This document shows positions 21,888 through 36,000 of a DNA stretch of 64,000 nucleotides, piece by piece. Positions within the stretch are counted from its first letter, which is position 1. Each line of letters begins with the position of its first letter. The notes below the pieces were generated by a model that searched no databases, had not been told where the DNA came from, and saw only the letters and a list, made by a program, of their open reading frames with translations. A program made the position numbers and the translations under genes. Source of the stretch: Aphis gossypii (Eukaryota > Arthropoda > Insecta > Hemiptera > Aphididae); contig NC_065533.1 in the NCBI RefSeq assembly GCF_020184175.1, forward strand, positions 19,738,695 to 19,802,694, written 5' to 3'.

Positions 21888-23899
21888 AATGGAAGAGTTT
21901 TTAGTGTATTCAGTAGATCGAAGAGTTTAGAGTAGACTTTTTGAAAATAAAGACTAAAGAGTGGCTTTTTTTTTTAATTCGGAGTGAATAAATGTTTATA
22001 CTTTATAGAGTTTACACACAAATTAAACATACGCATGTTTAATCTATGCTAAGGTACAGTATCTTAATTCGGAATAATAAATAAAGATTTTTTATCTTAA
22101 TCATGGAATAAACAGTAAAATTATGATAATGAAAACAATAAAGAGTAATAAAGACAACTTTAAATCGTGTTTCAAATATTGTAGTTTTTAACAACACTTA
22201 AAAAGTTAAGAACGTTATACTATGTTATTATATTTATTTTTGTCGTGACTAGATAACGTAAAACAAATTCTATTAAACGTTTAAAATTTAAAATTTTCAA
22301 TTGAAATTCAATAGGTATTTGCACTGTAAAACACCCATTTAACTCATAGTTCAATAGTCGAGTCCACGGTTAAATAGATATGTAAATTGTAGATCGGATC
22401 ACCATATGTTCTGGTCAAGAATCTAGATCACGGATAAATCTTACATTTATTGTATGGGATAATGGTCATTTAGTAGATTCCTAGCATAGCGATAGGTAGT
22501 CCACGTTCACCATTATTTTTTTAATATAATACACAACTATTCATGTAAATACATTATACATGCTATCATTGATTATAAACACTAGTATTTAGTAGTAAAA
22601 AATACTAATACTATTTAGTGTTTCAACTTTAAAAAAAATGTGTTGGACAAATCACCAATAATTCATGTTACATCACTATATAAACGAATCTTGATACAGA
22701 TGAATGGAAATCCATAAAAAAAGATAGTTTTTTCATTAAATTTATAATTGAAGTGTAATTTTTAAGTGCTTAGATTAAAGAAAAAATTATATGATACTTA
22801 CTATTAAGCTTTAGTTTTAATAAAATAAAAAATATTTTTAGTATTTGTTAATAAATTCATAAAATTGGAGGACTTTATTAAATCTGAATATATTAATTCA
22901 TCCAAGAATTTAATAAATATTTATTTTCTACTATGACAAATGTAGGTATTATATACAGGGCTTGGATTTTATAGGATTAAAAATTACTTAAATATTCGCT
23001 GTAATAATATGTCCTTTAAAATCTTAAAATAAGTGCTATAAAATGCCTTAAAAACACAAAAAAATTGCAAAAATGAAAATTTATTTTGTTCAAAATTTGA
23101 AGATTTAATTTTCCATTTTAAAGATATAATACAAATCAATTGGTCATCAAGTAAATGAAGTTACAGACCTCAAATAACTTTTAATGTGCTTTTGAGTCGA
23201 AGATGAACACTATCCAGAACAATTTATGTGTGCATTAGAAGAGTTTATTCTGAAAATCATAGTTAGATTAGGAACAATACTATTGTAATATTTTGTTTGA
23301 TTTAAAAGATAATATAACATGAAAAACCAAAGTATATTATATTTTCCATTAACCGATATAATGTGGGTTTGTTTAAACCAAAAACACATTGTATCCCGCT
23401 ACAACCATCCAAATCTCTACTATTTAGCTCCAGTTGTAAGAATTAACCACATTTATTCAGCGAATAAATTATAAGTAGATATATTCAGTTCATAATATAA
23501 AATTATAAGAAGGTTACACTCATTATTTAATACTTTATCATTTTCAACACCATAAGAGAAATTTATGGGCTTCCTTATACAGTTTAAAATATAGATACTT
23601 AAATCTGCATGATAATTCAGCACTAGCGCCAACATGTTTAAAAGTAGTCTTAGTAGTTTGGCTAAGTAAAGTAAAATGTTAATATTTCATAAAAAAATTT
23701 GGAGCACATGAAATAATATTAACATACTTTAAAGTCAAAATTAATTACCAATAATAGGATTATAAAAAAATATTTCATTGATTATTTTTTTACTTAATTA
23801 ATTAGTTAAAAAAGTTAAGTAAAACACAATTTTTAATAATAAAATTAAGAACTATATTTGTAAGTTCAAATGACATGTAGTTAAAATAACAATTAAAAC
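21888..23899. other. Intergenic between SNRPG and MAK16
   Basis: No gene is supported. Near 22965 the text CAGGGCTTGGATTTTATAGG resembles the end of a hAT-type element, but no matching opposite end was found. The rest is AT-rich without clear structure. Confidence 0.4.
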
Positions 23900-26800
23900 T
23901 CAATTTGTTTTATTTGATTCATTTTCGTATTCAATTTCAACATGAGGTCTGCCTTTGGGTTTAACAACTTTTTTGGCTTTCTTAGCGGCAATATCCTATG
24001 AACAGAATATTTGTATCAGATAATCAGATCATAAAGTATAAATATTTTTTTAAATACCTCAATATCTTCCATTTCTTCTTCTTCACCGTCAGAACAAACA
24101 TAATCAGAGACATTATCACCATCTTCTATATCACTATCAAACATTTCATCATTATCTTCTCCAAAGTCAGACTCATCTTCTGCTGCAGTATATTCATCAG
24201 CATCAGCATTCTAAATATATAACATTTAAAATTAATATTATAATACATAAAATGGGCATATTTTGTTGTTATTCTTCAAGTATTTAACTAATAGATCTGT
24301 TTGATTGTCTACTAAATTAACTATTACAAAATTAAGGCGGAATAGATTGGTATCTATTGGTTGATAACAGTATAATTATAATACAGCTGCCTTATTCTAC
24401 TTGACAACTACTATTAAATTTATGGTAAGAAAATGACACTAAATTAATTATTATATACGTACATCTTCATCTTCATCTTCTTCTCCTTCTTTTTCAAGTG
24501 CTTTTTCAAATGCTTGTTGATTAATATTGTACATATCACCATACTAAAAAATTAAAAAATTTTTTTGATTAAGATCATACAATGCAAAAAATAAGCAAAT
24601 TTGTTATATTATATAATTTTTAAAGTACAATACATATTTAAAACATTTAAATTAATTTTTATCTCATAGTTGGTAAAATTTTAGATTTCAAAGGAAAATA
24701 GTTTTTTATACAAGTTGAGTTATCTGTATAACTCAATTGCCTACTACTTTAGATTATTAATATTGAGAAAAGTGTTAAAATATATTGCTAGATTTTAATG
24801 ATAAAATAAGAAATAACAAATTTTCTAAGAGTAAGGAGAACAATAGTAATTTTATAATTGAGAACACAAAATCTGACTTGTGCTTTTTTCTACCCATATG
24901 TCAACTAGTGTTTAGGGTCTTGCTTTTTAACTTTTCTGCAGCATTTAAACAATGGATGCAGGTAGAAGAAATTTTAACTATTAAGCGACGTGGTACAATT
25001 AGGAAATGACCACTATTTTCATTGATCATTAGTTAGATTTTGTGTCTTGAAGTATAAAGATAAATATGATACTAGCATGAAAATACAACTGTTAAATTTC
25101 TACTGAAAATTAATATTTAAACAATATTATCGCATGCCTCACAAATTAAAAACATGACATATTTTTGTTTAGCAGTTCAAATTATGTGAAGTAACATTTA
25201 AAATTCAAAAATTTTTAACATTATAATATTTAATATGTCTTCTAATAATATTTTGATTTTCAAGTAAGTTATGAGTATGTCAAGTATTAAAAATTCTCAG
25301 AAGAAAATATTTTAAATGTACTTTAATTTTTTTAGAAAAATTAAATAATTAAATGTTCTATGAAGCCACAATTAAATTATATTCATAAAGAATAAATCAT
25401 GATAATATCCTTAATATTTTATCTTAGGATGCCTTGAACATGGTAAGGTATTCACCTTAACTAGTTAATAGTTATGATAGAGAACAAGGTTTAAACTAAT
25501 AAATCATAACTGGAAACATTTTTCTAACATAAAAAAAAGTTCCACTTGAAATAATATTTGGTTACTATAAAAAAATAATAATAAAGTAACAATAAAACTA
25601 TTGATTAAATCAAGTTTAGTGGCTAATCAAATTTTAGTTCCATTTCATCCTCTTAAAACAAAATTTTATTTATATTCATGTAAAATTATTTTAAAGTATT
25701 TATTTTCTAGTTTTTAGGATATTTTTGGGGTCATCAACATCTTATCTCTACTTAGATGTATTTATATATAAAATAATTTTATAAAAAACATCCAAAGGAA
25801 TTGTCAAATGGAAAATATTAAAAATTATAACAAATGAATGTTAAATACGTAATACAGGTGATTAAAAATGATATAAAAATAAATTCATAATGCTGAGCAC
25901 ATACTGTTCCTTTTTTGAGTCTTTCAACCAATTCTTTTTCAATAACATTATCAAGACGAGCAGCGATTTCAGCTTTATATTCTCTTCTTTTGACTCGTTT
26001 TTCAACTTTTCTTGGCATTGAAACTAATTCTTTCCTAAAATATAAATAGTTTTAACACAAATTATATAATGTTTAATGATAGAAAAGTACTATATCTTAC
26101 TGAGTTTTAAGTTTGAGTTTTCTCATTCGAATTAGATATTGAGTTATTCGAACAAAACGCTGTTTACACATAGACTTTAATGGACCTGGCCAATACAACA
26201 TGTGTTCATTCATTTGTTGTATAGCTTTTTGAAAATTTCTTGATAATTTTATCTTTTCCCACTGTCTTTTTGGATATACAGACCTATAAAAAATGCATTA
26301 AATGCAATAAATTTTATAATTTTAAATTAATCATTAAAAATCAACTAATACACTACTAATATTAAATTCACACCTTTCAGCAGTTTTTAAGAAGAGATAT
26401 ATAATACCCTTCTCTTCTCTAACAGTAGCATATCTGCTATTAGCCAATGGACAGTGAGTGCGATTGCACAAACCTGATAAATTATATTCATTACGGCAAA
26501 AATTTGATGTGTCCGTCCTAAAAATTTATTAAAAACATTATAATTAAAATCAATTAACTCAATTAATGTATAATTATAATAAATAATTTACTTGATTTTG
26601 AAAGAACAAAATGTATCTTTTATAATAGACCAAACAATCTGAAAAAAAAATATTAATGTTAGATAATTTTTTATAAATGTTCAATAATATAAAACTTAAA
26701 GGTTAAAACAGTTTATTAATTAACAATATTCAAAGTTTTATACATTTTCTAGGTATAGAAAATAAATTAGTAAAATTTTCAAATACTTTAAATGCATAGT

Positions 26801-28847
26801 CAAAAAATATTTATGATATTTAGACCTACTATCTGCACACAAAAATAAATATTTTGATAAAATTTTTGATTAAAAAAATTCCATGGTAATAAATCAATAC
26901 TCAACACCAATCATTAGAATTAATATAAATAATTTTTTAATATTATCAATTGTAATATTCAAAATGTAATTGGAAAATGAAAACAATATCAGTATTATAA
27001 AATGTTACAAACACTAAAATTGTTTTACCTTTTAGATAACCTACTGTAAGGTTTGAATTTTTATGTAAAAGTATTGTAGGATCTTATTAACTCTTATAAT
27101 CTTAACTAGAAATAATTTTCATTAAATCTGTCAATGTTTTGTAATGTACTTATTCGGTAATTATGGGTTATAGCGATTACCGCACGCTACACCTGGATTA
27201 TTATGTATACATCGACCGCACTTTTTCAGTGGAATACATCATGAAACAAAGGAGACATTTTAATAGAAGTTTCTGATCAGTCTTTTGCTACTTTGATGTG
27301 ATGTCTGAAATGCATCAAAATACAGAGAAAGAAACAACAATATCTCTGATTGCTAACGGACATATAACACAATAGTGAATCTTTCTTATAATTTTGTGGA
27401 TTCAAGTACACATGCTCACACACAAAATATAGAAAGACTTTGGAGATCAGTGAAATGGAGAAACAAATGTCATAGAGGTACAGAAAGATATTTTATTTGG
27501 CAGAATTTATGAGGAGAATACTTATAATTAATACAAATTCGACATGTTACTTCATTGTAATTTGGCCACCACAAATTGATTATTAAACTGTTAAGACTGA
27601 TTAAATTGAAATGACAACTAATAATATAGTTACCTATTTTATAAATTGTACATATTATAAAGACGGGCATTGCAATGTACATTCGACACTAAGGTAGTCG
27701 CGATAACCCATAATTATTGTTTATTCTATAACCAGTACTTACATACCTAATTAATTTTTTTTTTTTTGTGTATTCAAGTAAAAATTGAATAAGTTACAAA
27801 TTTTTAGATAATGTTATAAAAATTGAATATATTATTAAAAATATTAAATTAAGTAGGTAATTTAAATTTTGCTAAAGTCTGATTGCAATGCTATTATAAA
27901 ATTGTAAGATTATTAAGGTAAAAGTATAATAGATAATAGTTTATGAGTATGATTATCCAAAATAATTAATTGATCAGTAAGATAAATTTATAATATTTTA
28001 AATATTTTATAGTACCTATAGGTACCTGCTTAATTTTTAATTTACTATTATTGTAATTTCAATTGCTTTAAAAATCTTTCATATTTATACACCTTTAAAA
28101 ATGCTGTAACTTTATCTAAGTTACTTTTATATGCACAAACGTATACATATAAAACATTTTTGAAAGCATTATTGTGTACATTTTACAATATTGTTTGCAT
28201 AAAATCTAGGTCCTAATTACCCATTACTTATTAGCATCTTTTTAAATCAACTTTATATAATATTAATGATAGCCAAAAATATATATATATTTTTATAATG
28301 AAAATGATATAGAATATAAATTCCCAATTTAATATAAGCTATGACAAAATATGACCTATTGAAACACAATTCTTGGGAATTGATTACAAATGTAGGCACA
28401 AAATACTATTCAAACAAAATTGTATACATTTGGATATGGACTGAAACGGCAGACAATAATTTGATACTTATAAATAATAATACTATTTCGTGACTACAAT
28501 GAGAGTACTTGTCTTTCAAACATCTGCTAATCAACTCAAATAAATCTAGTAGAAATTCACAGAAGACAAGAAACAATCGATCATTAACGGTTAGGAGTCC
28601 TTTTTAACGGAGTGAACTAATATATCTGAACATATCGATAACAAATTTTGACAACATAGAAAAAAAAGTACTCCTCTACGTAGCGCTAAAGCCGCGGCAG
28701 GACGATAGGTAGCATACTCAGAATTGAATATAAATCGGTACATTTTTGCCGGAAGATGACATATTATCTGAGCTCTACAGTACTAGCTGATTGAACTCGT
28801 GTTATTAAATAATTACATTGTATTTTACTTACATCGTCTTGATCCAT
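23900..28847 (-). CDS. MAK16: MAK16 ribosome biogenesis protein homologue, eight exons
   Basis: Exons on the minus strand: 28847-28833, 26638-26592, 26517-26374, 26283-26101, 26034-25905, 24543-24463, 24210-24058 and 23995-23900. All are GT-AG and in phase, giving 282 aa. The protein starts MDQDDIVWSIIKDTFCSFKI. Four conserved cysteines (16, 28, 38, 43) sit in the FCRNEYNLSGLCNRTHCP region, followed by PLANSRYATVREEKGIIYLF and MLYWPGPLKSMCKQRFVRIT. The Mak16 signature MPRKVEKRVKRREYKAEIAA comes next. Long acidic Glu/Asp blocks occupy about 197-260, and the tail is basic (AAKKAKKVVKPKGRPH). MAK16 is a nucleolar factor of early pre-60S particles, where it partners RPF1 and helps 25S/28S rRNA maturation. 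The first coding exon is only five codons, separated by a 2.2-kb intron that holds a transposon remnant. Identity is secure. Confidence 0.93.
24544..25904. other. Intron 5 of MAK16
   Basis: A 1.36-kb AT-rich intron with one open frame at 24785-25009 of no recognisable character. No element boundaries were recognised. Confidence 0.5.
27165..27709 (+). mobile_element. Decayed Merlin-type (ISXO2-like) DNA transposon
   Basis: The ends are inverted: GGGTTATAGCGATTACC at the left and, reverse-complemented, GGGTTATCGCGACTACC at the right. The flanking 8-mers are GTAATTAT and ATAATTAT, a near-perfect target-site duplication of the size Merlin elements make. Inside, from about 27374, a frame reads VNLSYNFVDSSTHAHTQNIE then RLWRSVKWRNKCHRGTERYF before a stop. 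This matches the C-terminal part of the ISXO2-like (IS1595-related) transposase domain, including the last acidic residue in NIERLW. The upstream catalytic part is missing or scrambled, so the copy is dead. It sits in MAK16 intron 1. Confidence 0.75.
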
Positions 28848-29250
28848 ATTGGTAAGCTAATATATGTATGCGATCATCCACAGGTAAAATTCAGCACTAG
28901 GAGTACTCTGTTAGCAGTTCTACGCTCGGCCTGGAACACCGGGACGCACATGTACAACGAATAACAATTTATTATGCCGCAGCCCGCGACCGCAAGTAAG
29001 TACGTCCAAAAAATGTCGTTGCCAAACAGTAAATACGAACACGGCAAAATTTTGAGGTTAGGTCCATGTGTCGTCTGGGTACCAAGTGGGGCGCTCGAAA
29101 ACTGTACGTTGCCCACAATCAAACGACACTTGTCGTAATATTATTTTTTATCGGTTCTTATCGCAGACGCGGCACGTCGGACGTATTTAAATATTTAATG
29201 TTTACGAATTTCTGAAAACGAGTACACGGCGAACACGTATTTTATAATAT
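28848..29250. promoter_or_regulatory. Upstream region of MAK16, GC-richer than surroundings
   Basis: The 300-400 bp just upstream of the MAK16 start have more G+C and CG dinucleotides than the flanks, as often seen at insect housekeeping promoters. No TATA box is evident. A minus-strand open frame here (28874-29122) has no recognisable character. Confidence 0.35.
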
Positions 29251-30947
29251 ATTATTATCTATAAGTTGATATTATATATTATTATATATATTTATATAGA
29301 TATATATGTTTTTTACGGCTAAAATAGACTTTTACCAAATACTTTAAATCACTGTAAAATATTTGTTTGCATTTGTCCCAGATAATTTTTCAAATCATTT
29401 TACATTACCTCTAGATCTACGCATAATACCGATTAATAATTTAATATAATACTCTTTTAACTGCTTTAAGGATTTTGTTGATACTGCCTAGTGAACAATA
29501 GTTAAAACTAAAAAATACATACAGTGAGATCCTTCGCCGTGAGAACTCTGAGTTGCAAGGTAAGTATATTGATGTGATGTAAGAATATATTCTCCTAAAA
29601 CTCATAATTATATGTTACTATTACTGTTAAACTTATAAAACTATAACAGTATAACACTATACTCACAGTTAACGGAGGGTAGTAACGGAGTAAATAACAA
29701 CATATTATTTAACAACTCGTAGGCCAACAAACGCGTACCGGGTACCCTCAATGACAAATAATAATATGTTGTATATTTAGTAGGCCAACAGCCATTCATC
29801 GTCATAATATTGTTATAATATTATCAATATAAAATTTATAATTTTGCGATTTCTTGAATAGTGAATACACTTGTGGTGATGTTCATAAATAAAACTACCG
29901 GCGTATCACGTCGTGATTGTAATTAACACGTTTGGGTAGAGCCGTAGAGGAGCTAACACTCACATTAATAATCGTTTACACTACTACACACACGAGATCG
30001 TTGAGGCGTCGAAACGATATGTGAATTAGGTTGCCAATGATTTGCTCCTTAATAAGTAACCGGCACCGGCAGCCTTTAACATTTTATAGTCTAATATATT
30101 AATATGATAGGTGTATTGAAAAGTAGTACACTTTAATAGCGCATCACGATTGCTAGAATTATGCAATGAATACAAATCGATATCGATCATATAATTTGTC
30201 GTCTGTAATTCTATTATTGTATACGAATTGGAGTAACAACTTGCGCGAACTAGCACACAATTAATGTGTTCTTTTTAATTTACTAAATATTAATCAGTCG
30301 ACAAAGAAATCTTGTGCATTTTTAAAATTAGCACTTGTCATTAGAATATTTGTATGATTGGTTGATTAAAATGTAAAGTTTGAATAAATAGGTACGAATA
30401 AACGATAGTTATTTTCTTATATAATATATTAATTACCTACTTAGGTATGGACATTATTTTCAACAAGGAACCAGAACAATTATTTAATAAAATATATTAA
30501 TTTTCAACTTTATTAAGTGGATATTTTATTAAAAATACCCATCTTGGGCATGTGTTTTTATAAACCTAACTATTTACTAGTTAAGATTTCAACTAATCTC
30601 TTTCTCTTAAATCCTAATATGCATGAAACAATATCAGCTTTTATTTTTTTTATAGCTACTCAAGGCTCTTTTACTAGCACTTAGTTGGTACCTATATATT
30701 TGTAGAATTCTAATACAACTTTATAGGAGTTCATCACTTGCTTTTTATAATTGGGTTAGTTTTGTTGTTATAATTCATTTTATTTTTATAATTTCTTATT
30801 CTTATCATGTTCCTATCCAATGTGCATTTTGCAAGTGCTTTAGTTTAGTTGGTATGTTTGGATAAAATGAATCCAGTAAGTACAAATCTATTTTGAAAAA
30901 TTGATATTTTTATCTTACAATAACATCAAAGCTTTTTAGGACAAATT
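29251..30947. other. Intergenic between MAK16 and transporter gene (left part)
   Basis: No gene is supported. A lone strong donor-like site on the plus strand (TTGCAAG|GTAAGTAT at about 29560) follows GC-balanced text and could end a non-coding exon, but no partner exon was found. Confidence 0.4.
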
Positions 30948-30955
30948 CTCTATAG

Positions 30956-31468
30956 CAGAGGTATTCAAACTGTGCCAGGGGCGTCGCGGGAGTTGTCGAA
31001 GGGAACCATGTCATATAATTGAAAACCAATAAATATTTTTACGAAAAACGTTCATTATTGTCATTAAGGCACACCGGTTGGGAAACGTAGAGTTGTTTAC
31101 AATAATCATTCGCTAAATATAGCTTTGTTTCCATAATGTTATAGCGATAGGCGATAAATTGAAGTTTTATTTATAGTACTTTATTATTACAACCAGTTAC
31201 TATTATTATAGCAATATAGCGGCTAAATTGTTATAATAATAATAGCCCATGTTGTAAGTTTGTAATCATCGACTGTCATCGTTAAATTATCAGTGCATAT
31301 GTCGTGTTTGACAGTACTAGTCGCGAGCAATAAATAATTAGTATAAATTATAAAATATAAATTACATTCATACAAACATTGATTTTTTTGTCATTTTTAA
31401 TTTGGGAGGAATCAATATTTTGTGAAGACTCAAAGGAGCCTTGGAATGAAAAATTTTAGATACCTCTG
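30956..31468. mobile_element. hAT-type non-autonomous element (513 bp) with perfect TSD
   Basis: It begins CAGAGGTATTCAAACTG and ends TTTTAGATACCTCTG, which are inverted repeats. It is flanked on both sides by the identical 8-bp sequence CTCTATAG (30948-30955 and 31469-31476), diagnostic of hAT insertion. There is a GC-rich patch (GGGGCGTCGCGGGAG) near the left end and no transposase ORF. The perfect duplication suggests a fairly recent insertion. Confidence 0.85.
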
Positions 31469-31476
31469 CTCTATAG

Positions 31477-33008
31477 ACATCTAAATGATTAAAAGGAAGT
31501 ACAAAAATTTTATACTAATATATAATTTTTTAATTTGATAAAAATATAATTATTAATGTTATAATATAATATTAAAGTGTAATTATACTAATGATTAACT
31601 TGAACACTCATTATTTTGTTTATTCTTATTGTTCTAAATTTAGGTATACATTATTCAAAAGTTTTGATTAAATACACTGTTTATATTTGTGTAAATACCA
31701 TAAAAGCTTAATTTTTGTACTAAACTAATAACATGACCATATAAAAAAAACAGTATTAACTAAAGCATAGTAATAACTCATAATCAAATTACTTAAAATA
31801 CTGAACAATAAACTAATGATTTATAAAAAAAACCAAAAGGCTAATTAGTATAACATTATGATTTTTTTATCTATAATTTATTATTGATGAAATGTTTTTT
31901 TTAAATGTATATAAAAAAAAATGAAATAATATTGAGAAAAAAAATGTGGATTACCTTTAATATACAATCTACAAAATAATTATTAAATTAGGTATTCAAA
32001 AATGTTTAAAGTTTTCAAATTTTAATTTGTAAGATGAAGTAAAATTCTAAATAATAATAATGGAATATTTTAGTATGGAGAGAAATACAAAATATTTGTT
32101 ATTCTTACTTAAATATTATTGTAGTTTAATATTGTACACAAGTAAATTTTAAAATTAAACAAAGATTATCATGATTTTTTTATCATTTTAATTTAATGTA
32201 AGCCAATCAATAATTAATATATTATAATAGTTAGGTAGCTATGCTTCTGATTAAAATTCAAAATATTAAATTGTATACAAAATCATTATTTCTACAATAA
32301 TTGTAATAAATTAAATTAAATATATTTGTAATTTTAAGTTAAATGTATTCATTTTTATATTCATAATTTACACAGTTATAAAAGTATATACTAAAAATTA
32401 TTTTACTGATTTGAAATGTAAAAGCTTATATTAACAGATCATTGTATTAATTTAATGATATATTTTTTTAAATTCATCAGAGAGTTATTAAAATTAATTT
32501 GTGACTGTATTATGAGTATTTGAAATTCATATACAAAATACAATGATAAATAGGTAATGTTTGTGTACAATAAAAACTTGTTGAAAAATAATTTTGGAAT
32601 TTAAGCAATTAATTATACTTAATCTAAGAGAAACTAACCTTCCTAATATTTTAGATTAGGTGTATTAAAAAGTAAAGTATGTATATTTCATATGAGTATT
32701 TACAATTGTTTTTAGTAACCTATAGGTATCATCTAACCTATATTTTTATGGTGAACAATTCTTAATAGTTATAAAAATGTTGCTATTAATAATGGATTAC
32801 AATAATCAAAGTAAATATAATATTTATGTCTAAAACTAATTTGATTTTATTTCGTTAAAACAATAAACAAAACAATATAATATCTGGTTAATAATAAAAA
32901 TGATGGTACATTGGTACACTCTTATTAAGATTAAGTTTAAATGTTCTAAAATAGAACGGAAATTAGAAAATATAGTCACAAAACGAAAATAAAAATGGCT
33001 GATTGTGT
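31477..33008. other. Intergenic / 3' UTR of transporter gene
   Basis: AT-rich, with no ORFs of note. The right end presumably holds the 3' UTR of the leftward-transcribed glutamate transporter. Confidence 0.5.
32846..32851 (-). terminator. Candidate polyadenylation signal of transporter gene
   Basis: AATAAA on the minus strand about 160 bp beyond the transporter stop codon at 33009. Other AATAAA words further downstream may be used instead. Confidence 0.35.
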
Positions 33009-36000
33009 CTACATAGATGTTGTGTGCCATTCATCATTGGGCACCTTTCCTGCTTCCACGGTTCCGTTGGACGCCATAATTTCCAAATCGTTTTCTGCCA
33101 ATTTTGCTACAATTCCGGCACCATAAGCGTCTCCAAGTACATTCACAGTGGTTCGGAATCGGTCCCTGAAAAAATAAAACAAAATACAAATTAAGTGATA
33201 AAAATGTCTTTAAAAGATCTCCTTATTATAAAAAACACCTTGCAGACATTTTATGTGTTAAGAATTAAATGATCAATGTTGTGTATAAGTAAATTTTGTT
33301 AGCATATTTTACGTTGAATATAACATAACGTTGTAATGTTACAAAATATAAGACAACATAACATGTATTGAAATAAAATCTAAAAAGTATACAATTTGGA
33401 TTAATGATTCTATCATGTTATCGTGTACGAAATTTTTTAAAGACGTGTACTGTGAATAATCTACCAGATAACTATTAGTTATAATTATAATTTCCAGGTA
33501 TTAATTACTCATTTTCATTACATATAGTTTTTTCATATATAATTTGCTTTTATCGAAAATTGTAATTATTCAATAGATTGAATTTGAATTACCTACGTGT
33601 AATAATGTAATATGAATTAAAACCGAGCTTGGGGGGTCTTGCTAAGCGAACACCGCTATAAAACGATGGAGATACTGATATTTTCAAATTTATTACGACT
33701 TTTTCCTAGTCTATTTTATTCATTACCTGTATTTGGTTAATCATTAATAAAAATAAGTTTGACTTGATACTTTGATTAAATTGCCTTCTTTGCTGCACAC
33801 GAAAATCAATAGGTACTATTTATAGGTTAACCTACTTACTCGTATACTAATGATTTGATAAATATAATTTTAAGATCACCAAGTTTGAACTTAATACATT
33901 TTATTTAGTTCAATAATTTAAAGCTTTACATTATATCATAGAAGTCACTTAGGTACTTTCATCAGATTACAACGTATTATAATATCGTGAATAGATTTAT
34001 ACTTAAAATCCGAAAAAGTATTTATACTTACAACAACCAATCGACAGCAATGATCAATGACACATCATCTGCTGGTAGTCCTAATGTGTCCAAAACCATC
34101 ACCATTGTAACTAATCCGGCTTGAGGAATTCCAGCTGCTCCAATAGATGCCATAGTAGCAGTTACACTAATCAGAATTTTAAATAAATAAATTATTGAAA
34201 TAAAAGTGCATATAGGTATATAGACACTGAGATTTTTAGTTGACTATTATTAACTGTTATGACGTACCTGACAGCTGCAATTTGACCAAAGCTTAATTGT
34301 ATGCCTTTCAATTGAGCAATAAAAATTGCCGCCACTGCTTCATATAAGGCGGTACCATCCATGTTGATTGTTGCTCCAATAGGCATAACAAACCGTGAAA
34401 CTCTAACATCAATTTTATTGTTTTCTTCTAGACAGGCCATTGAAATTGGTAGGGATGCAGAACTAAAATATAGATTTTAAAATTGTTACTTAAGTTTATA
34501 TACTGTAAAGTAAAATATTTCAATTTTAGAAGGGTCAGAGTAAGAATCAATATAACTATCTATTATACAGATGTCAAAATAATACAAATATATCTGCTTA
34601 AAATTTTTTTAAATGAGTAAAAGGATTTAACTCGTAGTTATACCTTCAATTACCGCACCAACCTTTCGGTAATAAACTTACAAATGGTTAACATCAAAAT
34701 AATATAGATTTTTACGATAAAAACGAAAAATGTAATTTATTATAATGTTTATACCTGGAAGCTGTTCCGAATGCTGTTATAATAGCTTGACCCATGTTCA
34801 TTGTGAATTGGAATGGCAATTGACGTGTGAATAAACTGTACATAAGTGGTAATAGAACAAATCCATGAACGAACAAACCAAGTACTACTGTCAAGAAATA
34901 CATTCCCAATCTACCAACAATCACGCCAAAGTCGTCCAATTCCAATACTTTAGATGCTACTAAAAAGAGCACACCCATTGGCGATAACCTGAAATAAAAA
35001 CAAACAATTGTCTTTAAGTATATAACATAATATTTAATATGTATGCAAACTATATTATTACCAGATCACCCAGTTGGTCATTAACATCACTGCTTCACCC
35101 AAACTATCGAAAAAGTTTAAAAGTGGCTTTCCCATGGGTCCCAATTTTCCAATGCATATACCAAAAGCTACAGAAAATGCGACTAATCCAAGAACGTTAG
35201 ATCCTTCAACCATTTCTGATTTTATTTCCCATAATGTCATATCAGTAGCATTAACTAAAATAAAATATTAATTGTATTAAAAACACGTAATAAAATTACA
35301 CGATGATCTATATATTTTTTAAATATAAATTATATTATTAACATAATATAGGTAATATTATACAGTAATAGTATAATAGTACTATTTTTATAGGTAAACT
35401 TGCAGACAATGAATTGATTAAATAATAGTTTACTTTTAACATGTTATTTTTTATTTATTATTTTAATCTGAGTTATATTTTTTTATAAAAGTTTATTATA
35501 TTTAACTGTTCAAAAATAATAATTTTCAATTAAAATCTCTAATAAAATATTATATCGATTTCATTTATTCACGTGGTACCTGCATACACTTATAATATAT
35601 ATACACTTATAAATAATAAATAACTTATAAAGTACCTATTTAAGAAGGCATCGATTTGGAACAAGACAGATCACAGCATAACGTTATAAAGTTATAATTA
35701 TTATATTTGACGATAGATTTTTTTTTAAATTTTATTACCATAAGTATGTAGAACATTTGTAACATATGTAAATATAAAATTTAAAATGTAGTTTGGTAGG
35801 TTTTTAAAGTTATAACTTGATTTAAACATGATTTCATATCATTAAGAATATTATAGGTTCTTAGCGGAGTGTCTTACAACAATGTATATTTTTTTGTATA
35901 AGTTGTCACCTTTTAGAATAGTAAAAAGTGCTTAAATTTTCAACTTTGAGAACGGTTTATAGTAGAAAATTTGATCCATTTAGTACTTTTGGGAACAAAA

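Noticed and set aside
24785..25009. 74-aa plus-strand frame in MAK16 intron 5
   Set aside because: Lys/Asn/Phe-rich, typical of AT-rich chance frames, with no domain or splice context.
28874..29122. 82-aa minus-strand open frame upstream of MAK16
   Set aside because: It has a hydrophobic middle but no recognisable family, no splice support, and lies in a GC-richer promoter-like region where chance frames are longer.
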